Of a DNA stretch of 58,464 nucleotides, positions 33,193 through 42,450 are shown piece by piece (position 1 is the stretch's first letter; each line of letters opens with the position of its first letter). The stretch is from RUG12783 sp946409545 (GTDB lineage: Bacteria; Bacillota_I; Bacilli_A; RF39; UBA660): assembly GCA_946409545.1 (NCBI GenBank), contig CAMJWT010000010.1:1-58464 (forward strand), written 5' to 3'. The position numbers and the translations under genes were made by a program. Under the pieces are notes generated by a model, which saw only the letters and a list, made by a program, of their open reading frames with translations, was not told the origin of the DNA and ran no database searches.

Positions 33193-34326
33193 ATAAGTTC
33201 TTTTAAACATATTAACTAAATCTAATTCTTTTAATTCATAATTATCAAATCTATCTAAATCTCTTTTTAATGTGTCCATATTACATGAAATATAAATTAT
33301 GTATTTAGAATTAATCTTTAATAAATAATCAATTGTTTTTTTATCCATACCACTTCTTGGTGGATCGGTAATAACTAAATCAATATCACTAAATTTATCA
33401 ATATAATCTTCTACTTTTCCATTAATTATATTAACGTTATGAATATTATTTTCTATTAAATTATTTTTACCATTTAAACAAGCTTCTTCATTTATTTCAA
33501 TACTATCAATATTATCCACAAATTTGTTAATAAGTATTGACCATAAAGATACTCCACTATATAAATCAAGAGCTTTATTTATTTTTTTATCTTTAAGAAA
33601 GTTAGATATTATTTTATAAATATTATTTAATCCTTCTAAGTTAACTTGAAAAAAAGCTTTAGATCCTAATCTAATTTTATAATCATTAATATAGAAATAT
33701 AGATAACCATTTCCAAGAATAACTTGATTATTAACAATAATTGTTTTAACAATTTTAGCGGTATCATAAAAAGTAATATTATTAATATCACCATCTAGTG
33801 ATAATAAAATATCGCCATCAAAAGATCTTATTGTTACATCAAAATCTCCCCATATATTATCTTTTCTTAAAGATTTTATTATTTCATTAATTTTATAATC
33901 AGCGATATAGCAATAATCAATCTCTACTAAATCATTTGTTTCTTCTTGATAAAATCCATAATGACCATTTTTAGAATGTAATACAACTTTATTACGATAA
34001 TTAAGGTTTTCTGTTTCATAATAATTATCACATCTATTAAATAAATATTTAGCTTTATTTATTTTAAATTCTTTTTCTACTTCATCCGTTGTATGTAAGA
34101 AATCACATCCTCCACATCGATCATAATATGGACAAATACTCTTTCTTCTTTCACTACTTGGTTCAAGAATATTAATTATTTTAGCGAATGATATATTTTT
34201 CTTTTCTTTATATATTTCTATTTCAACAGTTTCTCCAGGTAAAGCTCTTTTAACAAAGACTGTTTTATTATCTATATAGGCAATTCCGTTACCAAAAGAA
34301 TCTAATTTATTAATTTTAATAATCAT
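33157..34326 (-). CDS. rlmD: 23S rRNA (uracil-5)-methyltransferase RlmD/RlmCD type
   Basis: The 389-residue protein has an N-terminal TRAM domain (LDSFGNGIAYIDNKTVFVKR then ALPGETVEIEI), the Fe-S motif CPYYDRCGGCDFLH (Cys residues at about 63-73) and the SAM domain. VITDPPRSGMDKKTIDYL is motif IV, and the catalytic Cys is in IIYISCNMDTLKRDLDRF. It methylates uridine in 23S rRNA; in B. subtilis one such enzyme, RlmCD, covers two positions. The 3' end (HCEVVTILERK) is repeated twice downstream. Clusters of insertions at this gene's 3' end are known from streptococci. Confidence 0.92.
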   Translation of the reverse strand: MIIKINKLDSFGNGIAYIDNKTVFVKRALPGETVEIEIYKEKKNISFAKIINILEPSSERRKSICPYYDRCGGCDFLHTTDEVEKEFKINKAKYLFNRCDNYYETENLNYRNKVVLHSKNGHYGFYQEETNDLVEIDYCYIADYKINEIIKSLRKDNIWGDFDVTIRSFDGDILLSLDGDINNITFYDTAKIVKTIIVNNQVILGNGYLYFYINDYKIRLGSKAFFQVNLEGLNNIYKIISNFLKDKKINKALDLYSGVSLWSILINKFVDNIDSIEINEEACLNGKNNLIENNIHNVNIINGKVEDYIDKFSDIDLVITDPPRSGMDKKTIDYLLKINSKYIIYISCNMDTLKRDLDRFDNYELKELDLVNMFKRTYHCEVVTILERK

Positions 34327-34349
34327 AAAATCACCATTTTTATTATAAC

Positions 34350-34379
34350 AAAAAAAAACTAATATTAACTATTAGTTTT
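34350..34379 (-). terminator. Terminator of the 177-residue membrane protein gene
   Basis: AAAACTAATA / TATTAGTTTT with a 5-nt loop and a long T-run (minus strand). The stem includes the last codons and stop of the gene. Confidence 0.85.
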
Positions 34380-34898
34380 ATTTTCTTCTTTTAAAGTACA
34401 AGTGAAACCTAATTCCTCGTAATATTCTTTTTGAGATTTAGGAGCTTTTTTATTATCAGCTGATAAAACTTGCAATTCTTCTTGTGATAATACATTTGAA
34501 TTACTATCTTTAGGTGTTAATAAGAATTGTACTCTATCAAAACTATTACGATCTTCGATTGTTCTTCTAGATACAACAGTATCATTTCTACTTAAATCTT
34601 GATACAAATCATTGGCTACCCAACTTTCAGCATTTGCAGCAACAGTATATTTAATTTGACCCATTAAATAATCTGCACCATAATAAGTTACAAGAATTGT
34701 CTCACCATTATCTTCTGTATTACATGATAATGTTGCAATTTGTTCCTTTTCTTCCGTAGATTCTTCTGGTCTTGGAAAAACTTTTCTAAAAACTAATGGA
34801 AGAGCAATTAATGCTGTACAAAATACTATTCCAAAATAGCATAATATCTTCATAGCTTGTGTATTATCTTTTTTTACTTTAGGTTTATTTCCATTCAT
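34365..34898 (-). CDS. Single-TM hypothetical protein
   Basis: The 177-residue protein has a basic N-terminus (NGNKPKVKKDN), one membrane helix (MKILCYFGIVFCTALIALPLVF, about 16-37) and an acidic external domain of about 130 residues. Two Cys (LSCNTEDNGE and GFTCTLKEE) may form a disulfide. No family is recognised. Promoter elements upstream are weak. Confidence 0.7.
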   Translation of the reverse strand: MNGNKPKVKKDNTQAMKILCYFGIVFCTALIALPLVFRKVFPRPEESTEEKEQIATLSCNTEDNGETILVTYYGADYLMGQIKYTVAANAESWVANDLYQDLSRNDTVVSRRTIEDRNSFDRVQFLLTPKDSNSNVLSQEELQVLSADNKKAPKSQKEYYEELGFTCTLKEENKTNS

Positions 34899-34967
34899 CT
34901 ATATCACACTCTCTATATTATCATTCTACCACAATATAATAATAAAAACCAACACTTTAAAATAATA

Positions 34968-34997
34968 TTGACTTTTATGATGTAAATTTGTTATTAT
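34968..34997 (+). promoter_or_regulatory. Promoter of rpsT
   Basis: TTGACT, 18 nt, TATTAT; then AAAAGAGGTGA before the rpsT start at 35028. Confidence 0.7.
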
Positions 34998-35027
34998 ATA
35001 TGTGTTTGTGAAAAGAGGTGAACGATA

Positions 35028-35291
35028 ATGCCAAATATTAAAAGTGCGAAAAAAAGAGTTTTAACTAGTGCAAGAAAATGTAATGAGAATACTTTAGTTG
35101 ATTCAAGAATGAAAAATTCTATTAAAAAGTTAGAAAGAACAATTAAAGAAGGAAATAAAGAAGAAAGTGAAAAAGTTTTAAATGTTACATTAAGAAACAT
35201 TGATAAAGCTGAAAATATTGGTTTAATTCATAAGAAAAATGCAGCTAGAAAAAAATCAAGATTAACTAAGAGTGTTAATGCTTTAAAATAA
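35028..35291 (+). CDS. rpsT: Ribosomal protein bS20
   Basis: The 87-residue protein has the bS20 pattern: MPNIKSAKKRVLTSARKC at the N-terminus, a first basic helix, NSIKKLERTIKEGNKEES in the middle and a C-terminal basic helix ending IHKKNAARKKSRLTK. bS20 binds 16S rRNA early in assembly of the small subunit. It is monocistronic with its own promoter and terminator, the usual arrangement, and is transcribed opposite to most of the window. AGGTGAAC gives the start. Confidence 0.95.
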   Translation: MPNIKSAKKRVLTSARKCNENTLVDSRMKNSIKKLERTIKEGNKEESEKVLNVTLRNIDKAENIGLIHKKNAARKKSRLTKSVNALK

Positions 35292-35316
35292 GATAATGAA
35301 AGTTATCTTTTTTTTT
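35290..35316 (+). terminator. Terminator of rpsT
   Basis: AAGATAA, loop TGAAAG, TTATCTT then a run of T, overlapping the stop codon. Confidence 0.85.
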
Positions 35317-35374
35317 ATGTCTTTTAATATTGTTTTTCTTATATTTATGATACAATGAATATAAGGAGAATAGG

Positions 35375-36274
35375 ATGAAGAGAGTATTAACAATTATTGT
35401 TCTTATTTTACTCGCTGGTTTTATATACCAAAAGCGTGATAGCATATATAAAACATATGTTCATTTTTTTGGTGAAAAATATGCCCTATCATCTCTTGAA
35501 AAAAATAAATATTATCGTGATTATGATTTTAAATATGTTCAAAATACAGATAAACTTATTCCTGAAAATAAACAAGATATCTTAAATATCTATTATACTT
35601 TTGTTAATAGTGGTGATTTATCGTTCACATTTCACTGTAATGATAAATATGTAAATTGTATTAATGATGTTGAAGCTCTTGCTAATGATCAAAATACAAT
35701 ATCAAATATTAATAACTTTGTTCATCCGTATAATAGTTTTGAATCTATTGAAACAACAATTGATTCAAGAGATAATATAACTTTAAAAGTAAATAAAGTG
35801 TATGATGATGAAATGATTCTTCTTATTAATTATAAAATTGATGAAATATATAAAACAGTATATGATAGTTCATTATCTACAAAAGATAATATAAAGAAAT
35901 TCCATGATTACATTATTAATAAAACACAATATGATAAAAAAAGAGCTGACTCTAAAATCGTTAAATATAAATCCGATAATGCATATGGTGTTATTATTGA
36001 AGGTATAGGATTATGTGGTGGTTATACCGATGCTATGAGTCTATTCTTAGAAAAACTAAATATTAAAAATTATAAAGTATCAACGATTAACCATACTTGG
36101 AATAGAGCTTATATTGATAATAATTGGTATCATATTGACCTTACTTGGGATGATCCAATAAGTGAAGATGGAACTGATGTATTGGATGATAAATATTTCA
36201 TGATTACAACAAATGAACTATTAAGTATGGAAAAGAATGAACATAATTTTGATTTAAACATTTATGAAAATTAA
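35375..36274 (+). CDS. Membrane-anchored transglutaminase-like protein
   Basis: The 299-residue protein has an N-terminal anchor (VLTIIVLILLAGFIYQ) and a C-terminal transglutaminase-like cysteine-protease fold. The catalytic triad can be seen: Cys in GIGLCGGYTDAMSLF (about 215), His in NHTWNRAYIDNNWYHID (about 240), and Asp in HIDLTWDDP (about 255). Such proteins act outside the membrane as proteases, amidases or cross-linkers. The preceding ~150 residues are a helical or beta domain of unknown type. It is encoded after rpsT, with its own AAGGAGAATAG ribosome binding site. No partner is evident. Confidence 0.85.
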   Translation: MKRVLTIIVLILLAGFIYQKRDSIYKTYVHFFGEKYALSSLEKNKYYRDYDFKYVQNTDKLIPENKQDILNIYYTFVNSGDLSFTFHCNDKYVNCINDVEALANDQNTISNINNFVHPYNSFESIETTIDSRDNITLKVNKVYDDEMILLINYKIDEIYKTVYDSSLSTKDNIKKFHDYIINKTQYDKKRADSKIVKYKSDNAYGVIIEGIGLCGGYTDAMSLFLEKLNIKNYKVSTINHTWNRAYIDNNWYHIDLTWDDPISEDGTDVLDDKYFMITTNELLSMEKNEHNFDLNIYEN

Positions 36275-36298
36275 AAACCATTGTATATGGTTTTTTTT
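36273..36298 (+). terminator. Terminator of the transglutaminase-like gene
   Basis: AAAAACCAT / ATGGTTTTT with a 5-nt loop and a T-run. Confidence 0.85.
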
Positions 36299-36331
36299 AT
36301 GTTATAATAAACCTCATTAAAGAAGGACATT

Positions 36332-37087
36332 ATGGAACAAAAGAAAAGTACAAGTTATGTTGTACTAACAAATGTAAATAGAAAAACGGAAAAACATATT
36401 TTAACAGATCAAGAGAAAATTAAAATGTATGATGAATGTCGAAATAAAACTTATCATAATGAAATGTTAGAACCTGTTATTGAAGATCTTTATAATATGT
36501 TTGAATTTGACTTCATGCGTCATTTAGGCTTTAACTTTGATAAAGATGATAATCAAAAAATAAAACATATTACTAACTTATTACAACCATTATATGATGT
36601 TATTGAAACTAATAATATTCCCCTATTCCATAAATTAGTTTTTGAAGTAACACATCCTAATAATAATACTATTAGTACTCATTTAATATTTGATATGATG
36701 AATCTTTTATTACATCCACAAGAATATTTAAGCCAGGAAGATCATTATTTTTCAATGATTACAGATTATTTCTTCGAAGAAGATAAATATAATTTTTATC
36801 TTGATAATAGTAAATATTTATACTTTTATTATTTAACTAACTTAATTAAATTATGTAGATATAATAACTTAAATAAAGATTCTTTGGGAATAATGATAAT
36901 TTATTATTTTCTTAAAAATAATATTGAGCCCGAGAAATTTGTTCCTGCTGTTAATTATGCAATAAATAATCGAAAAATCATTAATTCTTTTGCTTTCCAT
37001 AACAGAGTAACAAATAATCAAAATGAATTTATCAACTTTATTATGGATCTAATTCTTAATGAAACACCTTCAATAATCGTAAAATAA
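36332..37087 (+). CDS. Hypothetical helical protein (251 aa)
   Basis: The 251-residue protein is soluble and helix-rich, with no signal peptide. It has many acidic and Asn residues and segments such as LIFDMMNLLLHPQEYLSQED and NLIKLCRYNNLNKDSLGIMI. No enzyme motif was recognised. The ribosome binding site AAGAAGGACATT precedes ATG. The promoter was not identified. It ends in a strong bidirectional terminator facing prs. Confidence 0.65.
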   Translation: MEQKKSTSYVVLTNVNRKTEKHILTDQEKIKMYDECRNKTYHNEMLEPVIEDLYNMFEFDFMRHLGFNFDKDDNQKIKHITNLLQPLYDVIETNNIPLFHKLVFEVTHPNNNTISTHLIFDMMNLLLHPQEYLSQEDHYFSMITDYFFEEDKYNFYLDNSKYLYFYYLTNLIKLCRYNNLNKDSLGIMIIYYFLKNNIEPEKFVPAVNYAINNRKIINSFAFHNRVTNNQNEFINFIMDLILNETPSIIVK

Positions 37088-37113
37088 AAACTACACAAAT
37101 GTGTAGTTTTTTT
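37084..37113. terminator. Bidirectional terminator
   Basis: AAAAACTACAC / GTGTAGTTTTT with a 4-nt loop between the convergent hypothetical gene and prs. Confidence 0.9.
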
Positions 37114-37114
37114 A

Positions 37115-38194
37115 TTAATGTTTAGCAAAGTTTTTAAGTTTCTCACTCTTATAATCTAAGATAGGAGCAACTGATTTACCTTGATAGAAAGTATAAATTA
37201 TTTTAGCTACATAGTCAGAACAATCAGCTTGTACTAACCATTTTTTCTTTAGAGCTTTTTCGGGAACATAACTTAAGTTTGTTGTATAAAGTCTTGTAAA
37301 TAATCCATCATCAAATGCTTTTTGGAAAACATCAATTCCTTTTGTAAATAAGCAATATGCACTCATCATAAAGATTTGTTTAGCACCTCTTGCCTTTAAT
37401 TCTTTAGCAACATCAATCATTGATTCACCAGATGCAATCATATCATCAACAATGATGATATCTTTACCTTTAACATCTTTACCAATATATTCATGTTTAA
37501 GAATTGGGTTTTTACCATCAACAACACGATATACATCACGTTGTTTTTCAAAGTGTCCACCAAGTGAACAACCTAACATACTTGCATAATAATTAGTTCT
37601 TTTAATAGCACCAGAATCAGGTGATACAGCAAGTAAATTATCATTATCTAATTTTTCATTTTCAACAAACATTTCAAGAATAATATTTGTTGGATAAAAA
37701 TTATCAAATGAAGAACAAGGTATTGCATTTTGAACATTAGAATCATGGACATCAAAAGTAATAATGTTTTTAACACCTTTATTAATTAAAGTTTGAAGGG
37801 CTACAGCACAGTCAAGTGATTCACGACCTTCTCTTTTATGTTGGCGAGATGAATACAGTAGTGGCATAACTAGTGATGTACTATGAGCTTGATCTCTTAT
37901 TGCACATAATACACGAATAACGTCTTGAAAATGATCATCAGGACTCTTGTGATTAGTATAACCAAACATTTCATATGTAATTGAATGATTACCAATATCT
38001 GATAAAACAAATATTTCTTTTTTTCTTGCAGTTTCACGAAGTACTACTTTACCTTCCCCATTATTGAATCTTACTTCATCAATTGGAATAATAAAACTTT
38101 CCTTTTGACCAGTTAATTCTTTTAAATGTTCATCAACTTTCTCCCCAAACGACTTACAATTGTTAAAAACAATCAACTTTAAATTATTTTCCAT
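37115..38194 (-). CDS. prs: Ribose-phosphate pyrophosphokinase
   Basis: This PRPP synthetase joins ribose-5-phosphate and ATP, feeding purine, pyrimidine, His and Trp synthesis. The 359-residue protein has SLVMPLLYSSRQHKREGRES (about 107-126, the flexible loop with R-Q-x-K) and ITFDVHDSNVQNAIP. The PRPP loop is DIIIVDDMIASGESMIDVA (about 246-264). It is longer than the usual 310-320 residues, with an N-terminal extension and loop insertions. This suggests the divergent class found in some gut Firmicutes rather than the canonical Prs. It is the last gene of the cluster that starts with rlmN. Confidence 0.87.
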   Translation of the reverse strand: MENNLKLIVFNNCKSFGEKVDEHLKELTGQKESFIIPIDEVRFNNGEGKVVLRETARKKEIFVLSDIGNHSITYEMFGYTNHKSPDDHFQDVIRVLCAIRDQAHSTSLVMPLLYSSRQHKREGRESLDCAVALQTLINKGVKNIITFDVHDSNVQNAIPCSSFDNFYPTNIILEMFVENEKLDNDNLLAVSPDSGAIKRTNYYASMLGCSLGGHFEKQRDVYRVVDGKNPILKHEYIGKDVKGKDIIIVDDMIASGESMIDVAKELKARGAKQIFMMSAYCLFTKGIDVFQKAFDDGLFTRLYTTNLSYVPEKALKKKWLVQADCSDYVAKIIYTFYQGKSVAPILDYKSEKLKNFAKH

Positions 38195-38202
38195 ACTTCC
38201 TC

Positions 38203-39162
38203 CTATAATAATTTATTACTTTCCATTCTTAACTTATTAATTAATTCTTGACGAACTTCTTCATCAATATCTATTTTCTCTAGAATATTTATATTTATTT
38301 TAATCATATCAAGTATCTTAATATCACAATTATTAAATAATAAACAATATTCATTTAAAATATCTGTATTTAAACTAGTCATATCACGACTAACTAATGA
38401 TACATCATAATTATCTTGATATAATGGATAAAATAAACATTCACTTATCTCATTAATGATATTAGATTCCCTTAAACTAGAGATGGGGAACTCTAACATT
38501 ATATTTTTATCGATTAATTCTTCAAGTACATTATCTCTATTAGGTAATGAATAAATAATTCTTTTAGCGTTAAGATAAATATCATGATCTTGATTAGTAA
38601 TTTGACTATTAAGATTAATTATATAAGGATAATTATTTTTAATTAATCTATCGAATACATAATTATAATCAGATAAATTAGTCATATTACTTTTATCAAA
38701 GAAGATACCATTAACACCTTTCTTATAATATTTTTCAAATAAATTAATTAATTCAATATTTTCTTCTTTACAATAGTTATCTGATAAACATAATACTAAT
38801 TGCATATTATAGTTTCTTTCTTTAATAACATCTAATATATAATTAATTAATTTTTCTTCATCTATGTTTTTATATAAAGGTAAATCTAAAAACAATTCAC
38901 TATATAAAACATTGTTATCTTCTAACCTATCAATTAAATCGTTAACCGCAAGAACAATATTCTTTTTAGTCTTAAGAACTCTTAAAGGTTCTTTTAATGA
39001 TTCACGATATTCTTTTGGATTATGTTGAAACATTTTTTCTTCAACATCAATAATACTTGTTTCATTAGTTAGATCAAATACTAAATTTGTACTAATGGAA
39101 CTAGTTAAATTAATATGTAAATCAACTTTAGGTAACAATTTAAGTTGTTGAAATAAATCCAT
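38203..39162 (-). CDS. Degenerate adenosine-deaminase-like protein (likely pseudoenzyme)
   Basis: The 319-residue protein follows the adenosine deaminase layout: LPKVDLHINLTSSIS at the start, LEFPISSLRESNI in place of E-x-C-P-x-S-N, and VSLVSRDMTSLNTDILNEY in place of the S-D-D-P...EY strand. Nearly all metal and catalytic residues are changed. The second His of H-x-H is Asn, the H-A-G-E motif is missing (around INLNSQITNQD), the R-I-G-H motif reads RIIYS, and S/T-D-D-P reads SRDM. The protein is therefore unlikely to deaminate adenosine and may bind a nucleoside or have a structural role. It is placed 8 bp before prs and after rpe in one operon. Confidence 0.75.
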   Translation of the reverse strand: MDLFQQLKLLPKVDLHINLTSSISTNLVFDLTNETSIIDVEEKMFQHNPKEYRESLKEPLRVLKTKKNIVLAVNDLIDRLEDNNVLYSELFLDLPLYKNIDEEKLINYILDVIKERNYNMQLVLCLSDNYCKEENIELINLFEKYYKKGVNGIFFDKSNMTNLSDYNYVFDRLIKNNYPYIINLNSQITNQDHDIYLNAKRIIYSLPNRDNVLEELIDKNIMLEFPISSLRESNIINEISECLFYPLYQDNYDVSLVSRDMTSLNTDILNEYCLLFNNCDIKILDMIKININILEKIDIDEEVRQELINKLRMESNKLL

Positions 39163-39215
39163 ACTCCACTTCCTTTGACAGCATATTATAACCTTTTTTT
39201 AATAAAATAGCAAAT

Positions 39216-39845
39216 TTACTTACGTAATTTATCAATTGTTTCTTGGAAATTATCACTTTTTGTAATACAACTTCCACTAACAATAATATCAGCATTTTTT
39301 AAAGATTTGATATTATCTAAGTTAACACCACCATCTACTTCAAGCGTAATTGGTAACTTAGCTTTATCAATAATCTTTTTAATAGTATTAAGTTTTTTCA
39401 CTGTTTCTAGGATTAATTCTTGACCTGGAAGACCCGGTACAACTGTCATAACCAAAATATTATCGATACGATCTAAATACTCTTCTATTAAATCAATATC
39501 TTGGTCAGGATTTAGAACTAAACCAACTTTAATACCATATATTTTTATTCTGTCTATAACATCTTCTAAATCATTTTTAATATCAACATGAACATTAATT
39601 CTTGATACGTTTAAAAGGGCAAAATCGTCAATATACTTAAGAGGTTTACGAACCATTAAATGAACATCTAATCTCTTTTGGGTATATTTACCTATTGTCA
39701 TTTCATTAAAGCCAACTGTTTTATATTTTGTGTATTTACCATCCATAACATCTACATGAATATAATCTGCATCTGTTTTATCAAGTTCAATTAACGTCTT
39801 AGGAACACTTTTAACTCCTAAATATGAAACACCTATTTTCTTCAT
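39216..39845 (-). CDS. rpe: Ribulose-phosphate 3-epimerase
   Basis: Rpe interconverts ribulose-5-phosphate and xylulose-5-phosphate in the pentose phosphate pathway. The 209-residue TIM barrel shows DYIHVDVMDGKYTKY (about 28-42), LDVHLMVRKPLKY, VMTVVPGLPGQELI (family form M-x-V-x-P-G-F-G-G-Q) and TLEVDGGVNLDNI. The ATG at 39845 is used; an upstream GTG at 39851 is part of the ribosome binding site AGAGGTG. It follows rsgA by 8 bp, as in the prpC-prkC-rsgA-rpe order of Bacillus. Confidence 0.94.
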   Translation of the reverse strand: MKKIGVSYLGVKSVPKTLIELDKTDADYIHVDVMDGKYTKYKTVGFNEMTIGKYTQKRLDVHLMVRKPLKYIDDFALLNVSRINVHVDIKNDLEDVIDRIKIYGIKVGLVLNPDQDIDLIEEYLDRIDNILVMTVVPGLPGQELILETVKKLNTIKKIIDKAKLPITLEVDGGVNLDNIKSLKNADIIVSGSCITKSDNFQETIDKLRK

Positions 39846-39853
39846 AAGCACCT

Positions 39854-40711
39854 CTACTTTCTCTTGTATTTATCTTTATTATCTAACGCTGTAGAAACTA
39901 AACTACAATAATTATCGTAACGGAATTTAGCAATCTTACCATCATTAACCGCTACTTTAACTTGGCATTCACTTTCATTAAGATGAAGACAATCTCTATA
40001 AGGACAAGGATAGTTACTAAATTCAATAAAAGAGTCCCTTACTTCTTCTTTGGTCATATTATAGAAATCAAGTGATGAAAAACCTGGAGTATCCAAAAGC
40101 ATTCCATCAAACAAATCATATATTTCGATATGTCTTGTTGTATGACGACCTCTTCCTAATGCCATACTGATTTCTCCTGTTTTTAAATTTAATTCAGGAA
40201 CTAATTTATTTAATAAAGAACTTTTACCTGCACCTGTTTGACCAACAAATACCGTAATTTCATTTTTAAAGATTTTTTTTATTTCATCTAATTCTGTATT
40301 ATAAAAAACCTTATAACCTATTTTTTTATAATAATCAATATCATCTTTAATAATACTAAATTCTTTATCACTTATTAAATCTCTTTTTGTTAAACAAATA
40401 AAAGGTTTGATGTCATTAAATTCTAATTCAATTAATAACTTATCAATCAAATTTGTGGAAAAAGCAGGACATATTAGACTTGTTACAATAATAGCTTGAC
40501 TTATATTAGCAACAGGTGGTCTTCTAATCTCTGTTTTTCTTTCTAATACTTTAGTAACAACCTTTTTTTCTTTATCAAAAATTACTCTATCACCAACTAA
40601 AGGAAGCATTGTAGCTCTTCTTAAGTTGCCTCTAAAAGAACATACAATAACTTCCTTATCATATTTTACAAAACATTGATTACTAATTATTTTAATTATT
40701 AATCCTTCCAT
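39854..40711 (-). CDS. rsgA: Ribosome small-subunit GTPase RsgA
   Basis: RsgA is a circularly permuted GTPase that checks 30S maturation. An OB-fold (about 1-65) comes first, and the G motifs appear in permuted order: G4 CLTKRDLIS, then G1 VFVGQTGAGKSSLLNKL, then G3 LLDTPGFSSLDF. The C-terminal zinc site is CPYRDCLHLNESEC (about 236-249). At 285 residues it is typical. The position after prkC matches the conserved yloQ location in Firmicutes. PrkC phosphorylates RsgA in B. subtilis, so the operon order is functionally meaningful. Confidence 0.96.
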   Translation of the reverse strand: MEGLIIKIISNQCFVKYDKEVIVCSFRGNLRRATMLPLVGDRVIFDKEKKVVTKVLERKTEIRRPPVANISQAIIVTSLICPAFSTNLIDKLLIELEFNDIKPFICLTKRDLISDKEFSIIKDDIDYYKKIGYKVFYNTELDEIKKIFKNEITVFVGQTGAGKSSLLNKLVPELNLKTGEISMALGRGRHTTRHIEIYDLFDGMLLDTPGFSSLDFYNMTKEEVRDSFIEFSNYPCPYRDCLHLNESECQVKVAVNDGKIAKFRYDNYCSLVSTALDNKDKYKRK

Positions 40712-40722
40712 AAAACTCCCTT

Positions 40723-42450
40723 TTAGTCTGTTTCAGTCTCTGTTTCTGTATTAGATTCAGGTGGTTCATAAGTTGTTGCCACATGAATTTCAATTTTAAC
40801 GCCACGAATTACTGGTGTATCTTTAGCTCTTGATTGAGAAATAATATCACCATCATTAAATCCTGGTTTAGGTTCATATTTAAATTCTACATCAATACCA
40901 TATTTTTTGCAGAAACTTTCAATATCACTTTGAGTCCATGTTCCATCAGTGAAATCAGGATATTTAACAATTATATCAGGAATATATAAAGTAATATTAG
41001 CACCTTTTGATACTTCTGTACCAACTTTTAAATCTTGATCAATAATTATATTTTCATCATATTCCTTATCGTCATCTACTTCTTTCTTTTCAATGACAAC
41101 ATTTAATCCATAATTATTTTCTAATATTGTTTTAACTTCAATATAATTCTTTCCGGTATAATCTTCTATTGTATATTTAAGAGGTCCTTTAGATTCATAT
41201 AAAGTAATCTCTGTACCTTTCTTAACTGTTCTTCCAATAGAAGGAGATGTTTTAACAATATATCCTTTTTCTACTTCATCAGAACCAACTTGTTCAATTT
41301 CACTAGCTACTTCAAAGCCTTCTTTATGTAATACTTTCTCTGCTTCAATAACCGTCATATTTTTAACATCTGGGATTTTTACATCAGGTACTTTATTTAT
41401 CGATGGACTAACTAAGAATAGAATAACTAAAGCTAAAATAATCATTGTGAAAATTCCTGATAAAACCCACAAAACAACATTTGTTTTATGACCTGCTTCA
41501 AAAGTATCTTCTTCTAATTTAATACCATTCTTTCTTTCATCATTTTCATCAATAATTAAATCATCTTTTGTAATATTACCATCATGTTCAACATATTTAA
41601 ATCCTACTCTTGGTTCATCAAGACGATTTTCATCAAGTACTGTTAATAAATCATCATGCATTTCTTTAGCAGAACTATAACGATTTTTTGGATTCTTAGC
41701 AGTTGCTTTTAGGACAACATTTTCAACACTTTGAGGAATAGAATTATTAAATTCACGAACACTTGGAATGTCATCTTTAATTTGTTTTAACGCAATTTCA
41801 AAAGCCGTATCTCCTTTAAATGGTAATGATCCTGTTAATAATTCATAGAACATAATACCCATTGAATAGATATCACTTTTAACGGTTGCTACTTTACCAC
41901 TTGCTTGTTCTGGTGGTAAATAATGTACACTACCCATAATCGAATTAGTCTGTGTCATTTGGGTATTATTAAGAGCAATGGCAATACCAAAGTCTGTTAT
42001 TTTTATTTCACCATTATCTTGAATCATAATATTTTGAGGTTTAATATCACGGTGAATAATATAACTTGCATGTGCATGACTAATACCATCAGTAAGTTGT
42101 AACATGATATCAATACATTCTGATAATGTTAATGCTCCACGTTTCTTTAATAATTGTTTTAAAGTCACACCTTTAACATATTCCATTACGATATAGTACA
42201 TACCTTTATCTTCACCAACATCATACATTTCGACAATGTTAGGATGAGATAAACTAGATGCTGCTAATGCTTCTCTTTGAAAACGTCTTACAAATTTTTC
42301 ATCACCAGATAAATCACCACGTAAAATTTTAATAGCAACATCACGATCTAAAATCAAATCATGAGCAAGGTATACATTCGCCATACCACCTTCGCCAATG
42401 GATTTAACTATTTCATAACGATCATTAATCTTTTGCCCCTTTGTTATCAT
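40723..42450 (-). CDS. prkC: Ser/Thr protein kinase with PASTA domains (PrkC/PknB)
   Basis: The 575-residue protein starts with a Hanks-type kinase domain (about 8-265): SIGEGGMANVYLAHD, the catalytic Lys in VAIKILR, HRDIKPQNI and DFGIAI. One membrane helix follows (VVLWVLSGIFTMIILALVIL, about 328-350). Three PASTA repeats begin near VPDVKNMTVIEAEKVL, YTIEDYTGKNYIEVKTI and YPDFTDGTWTQSDIESF. PASTA repeats sense cell-wall muropeptides. The last residues are a TETETETD tail. The start overlaps the prpC stop as ATGA, so kinase and phosphatase are made together. Confidence 0.96.
   Translation of the reverse strand: MITKGQKINDRYEIVKSIGEGGMANVYLAHDLILDRDVAIKILRGDLSGDEKFVRRFQREALAASSLSHPNIVEMYDVGEDKGMYYIVMEYVKGVTLKQLLKKRGALTLSECIDIMLQLTDGISHAHASYIIHRDIKPQNIMIQDNGEIKITDFGIAIALNNTQMTQTNSIMGSVHYLPPEQASGKVATVKSDIYSMGIMFYELLTGSLPFKGDTAFEIALKQIKDDIPSVREFNNSIPQSVENVVLKATAKNPKNRYSSAKEMHDDLLTVLDENRLDEPRVGFKYVEHDGNITKDDLIIDENDERKNGIKLEEDTFEAGHKTNVVLWVLSGIFTMIILALVILFLVSPSINKVPDVKIPDVKNMTVIEAEKVLHKEGFEVASEIEQVGSDEVEKGYIVKTSPSIGRTVKKGTEITLYESKGPLKYTIEDYTGKNYIEVKTILENNYGLNVVIEKKEVDDDKEYDENIIIDQDLKVGTEVSKGANITLYIPDIIVKYPDFTDGTWTQSDIESFCKKYGIDVEFKYEPKPGFNDGDIISQSRAKDTPVIRGVKIEIHVATTYEPPESNTETETETD

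Noticed and set aside
34994..35200. Minus-strand ORF opposite rpsT
   Set aside because: It is antisense to ribosomal protein bS20, which has a clear promoter, ribosome binding site and terminator.
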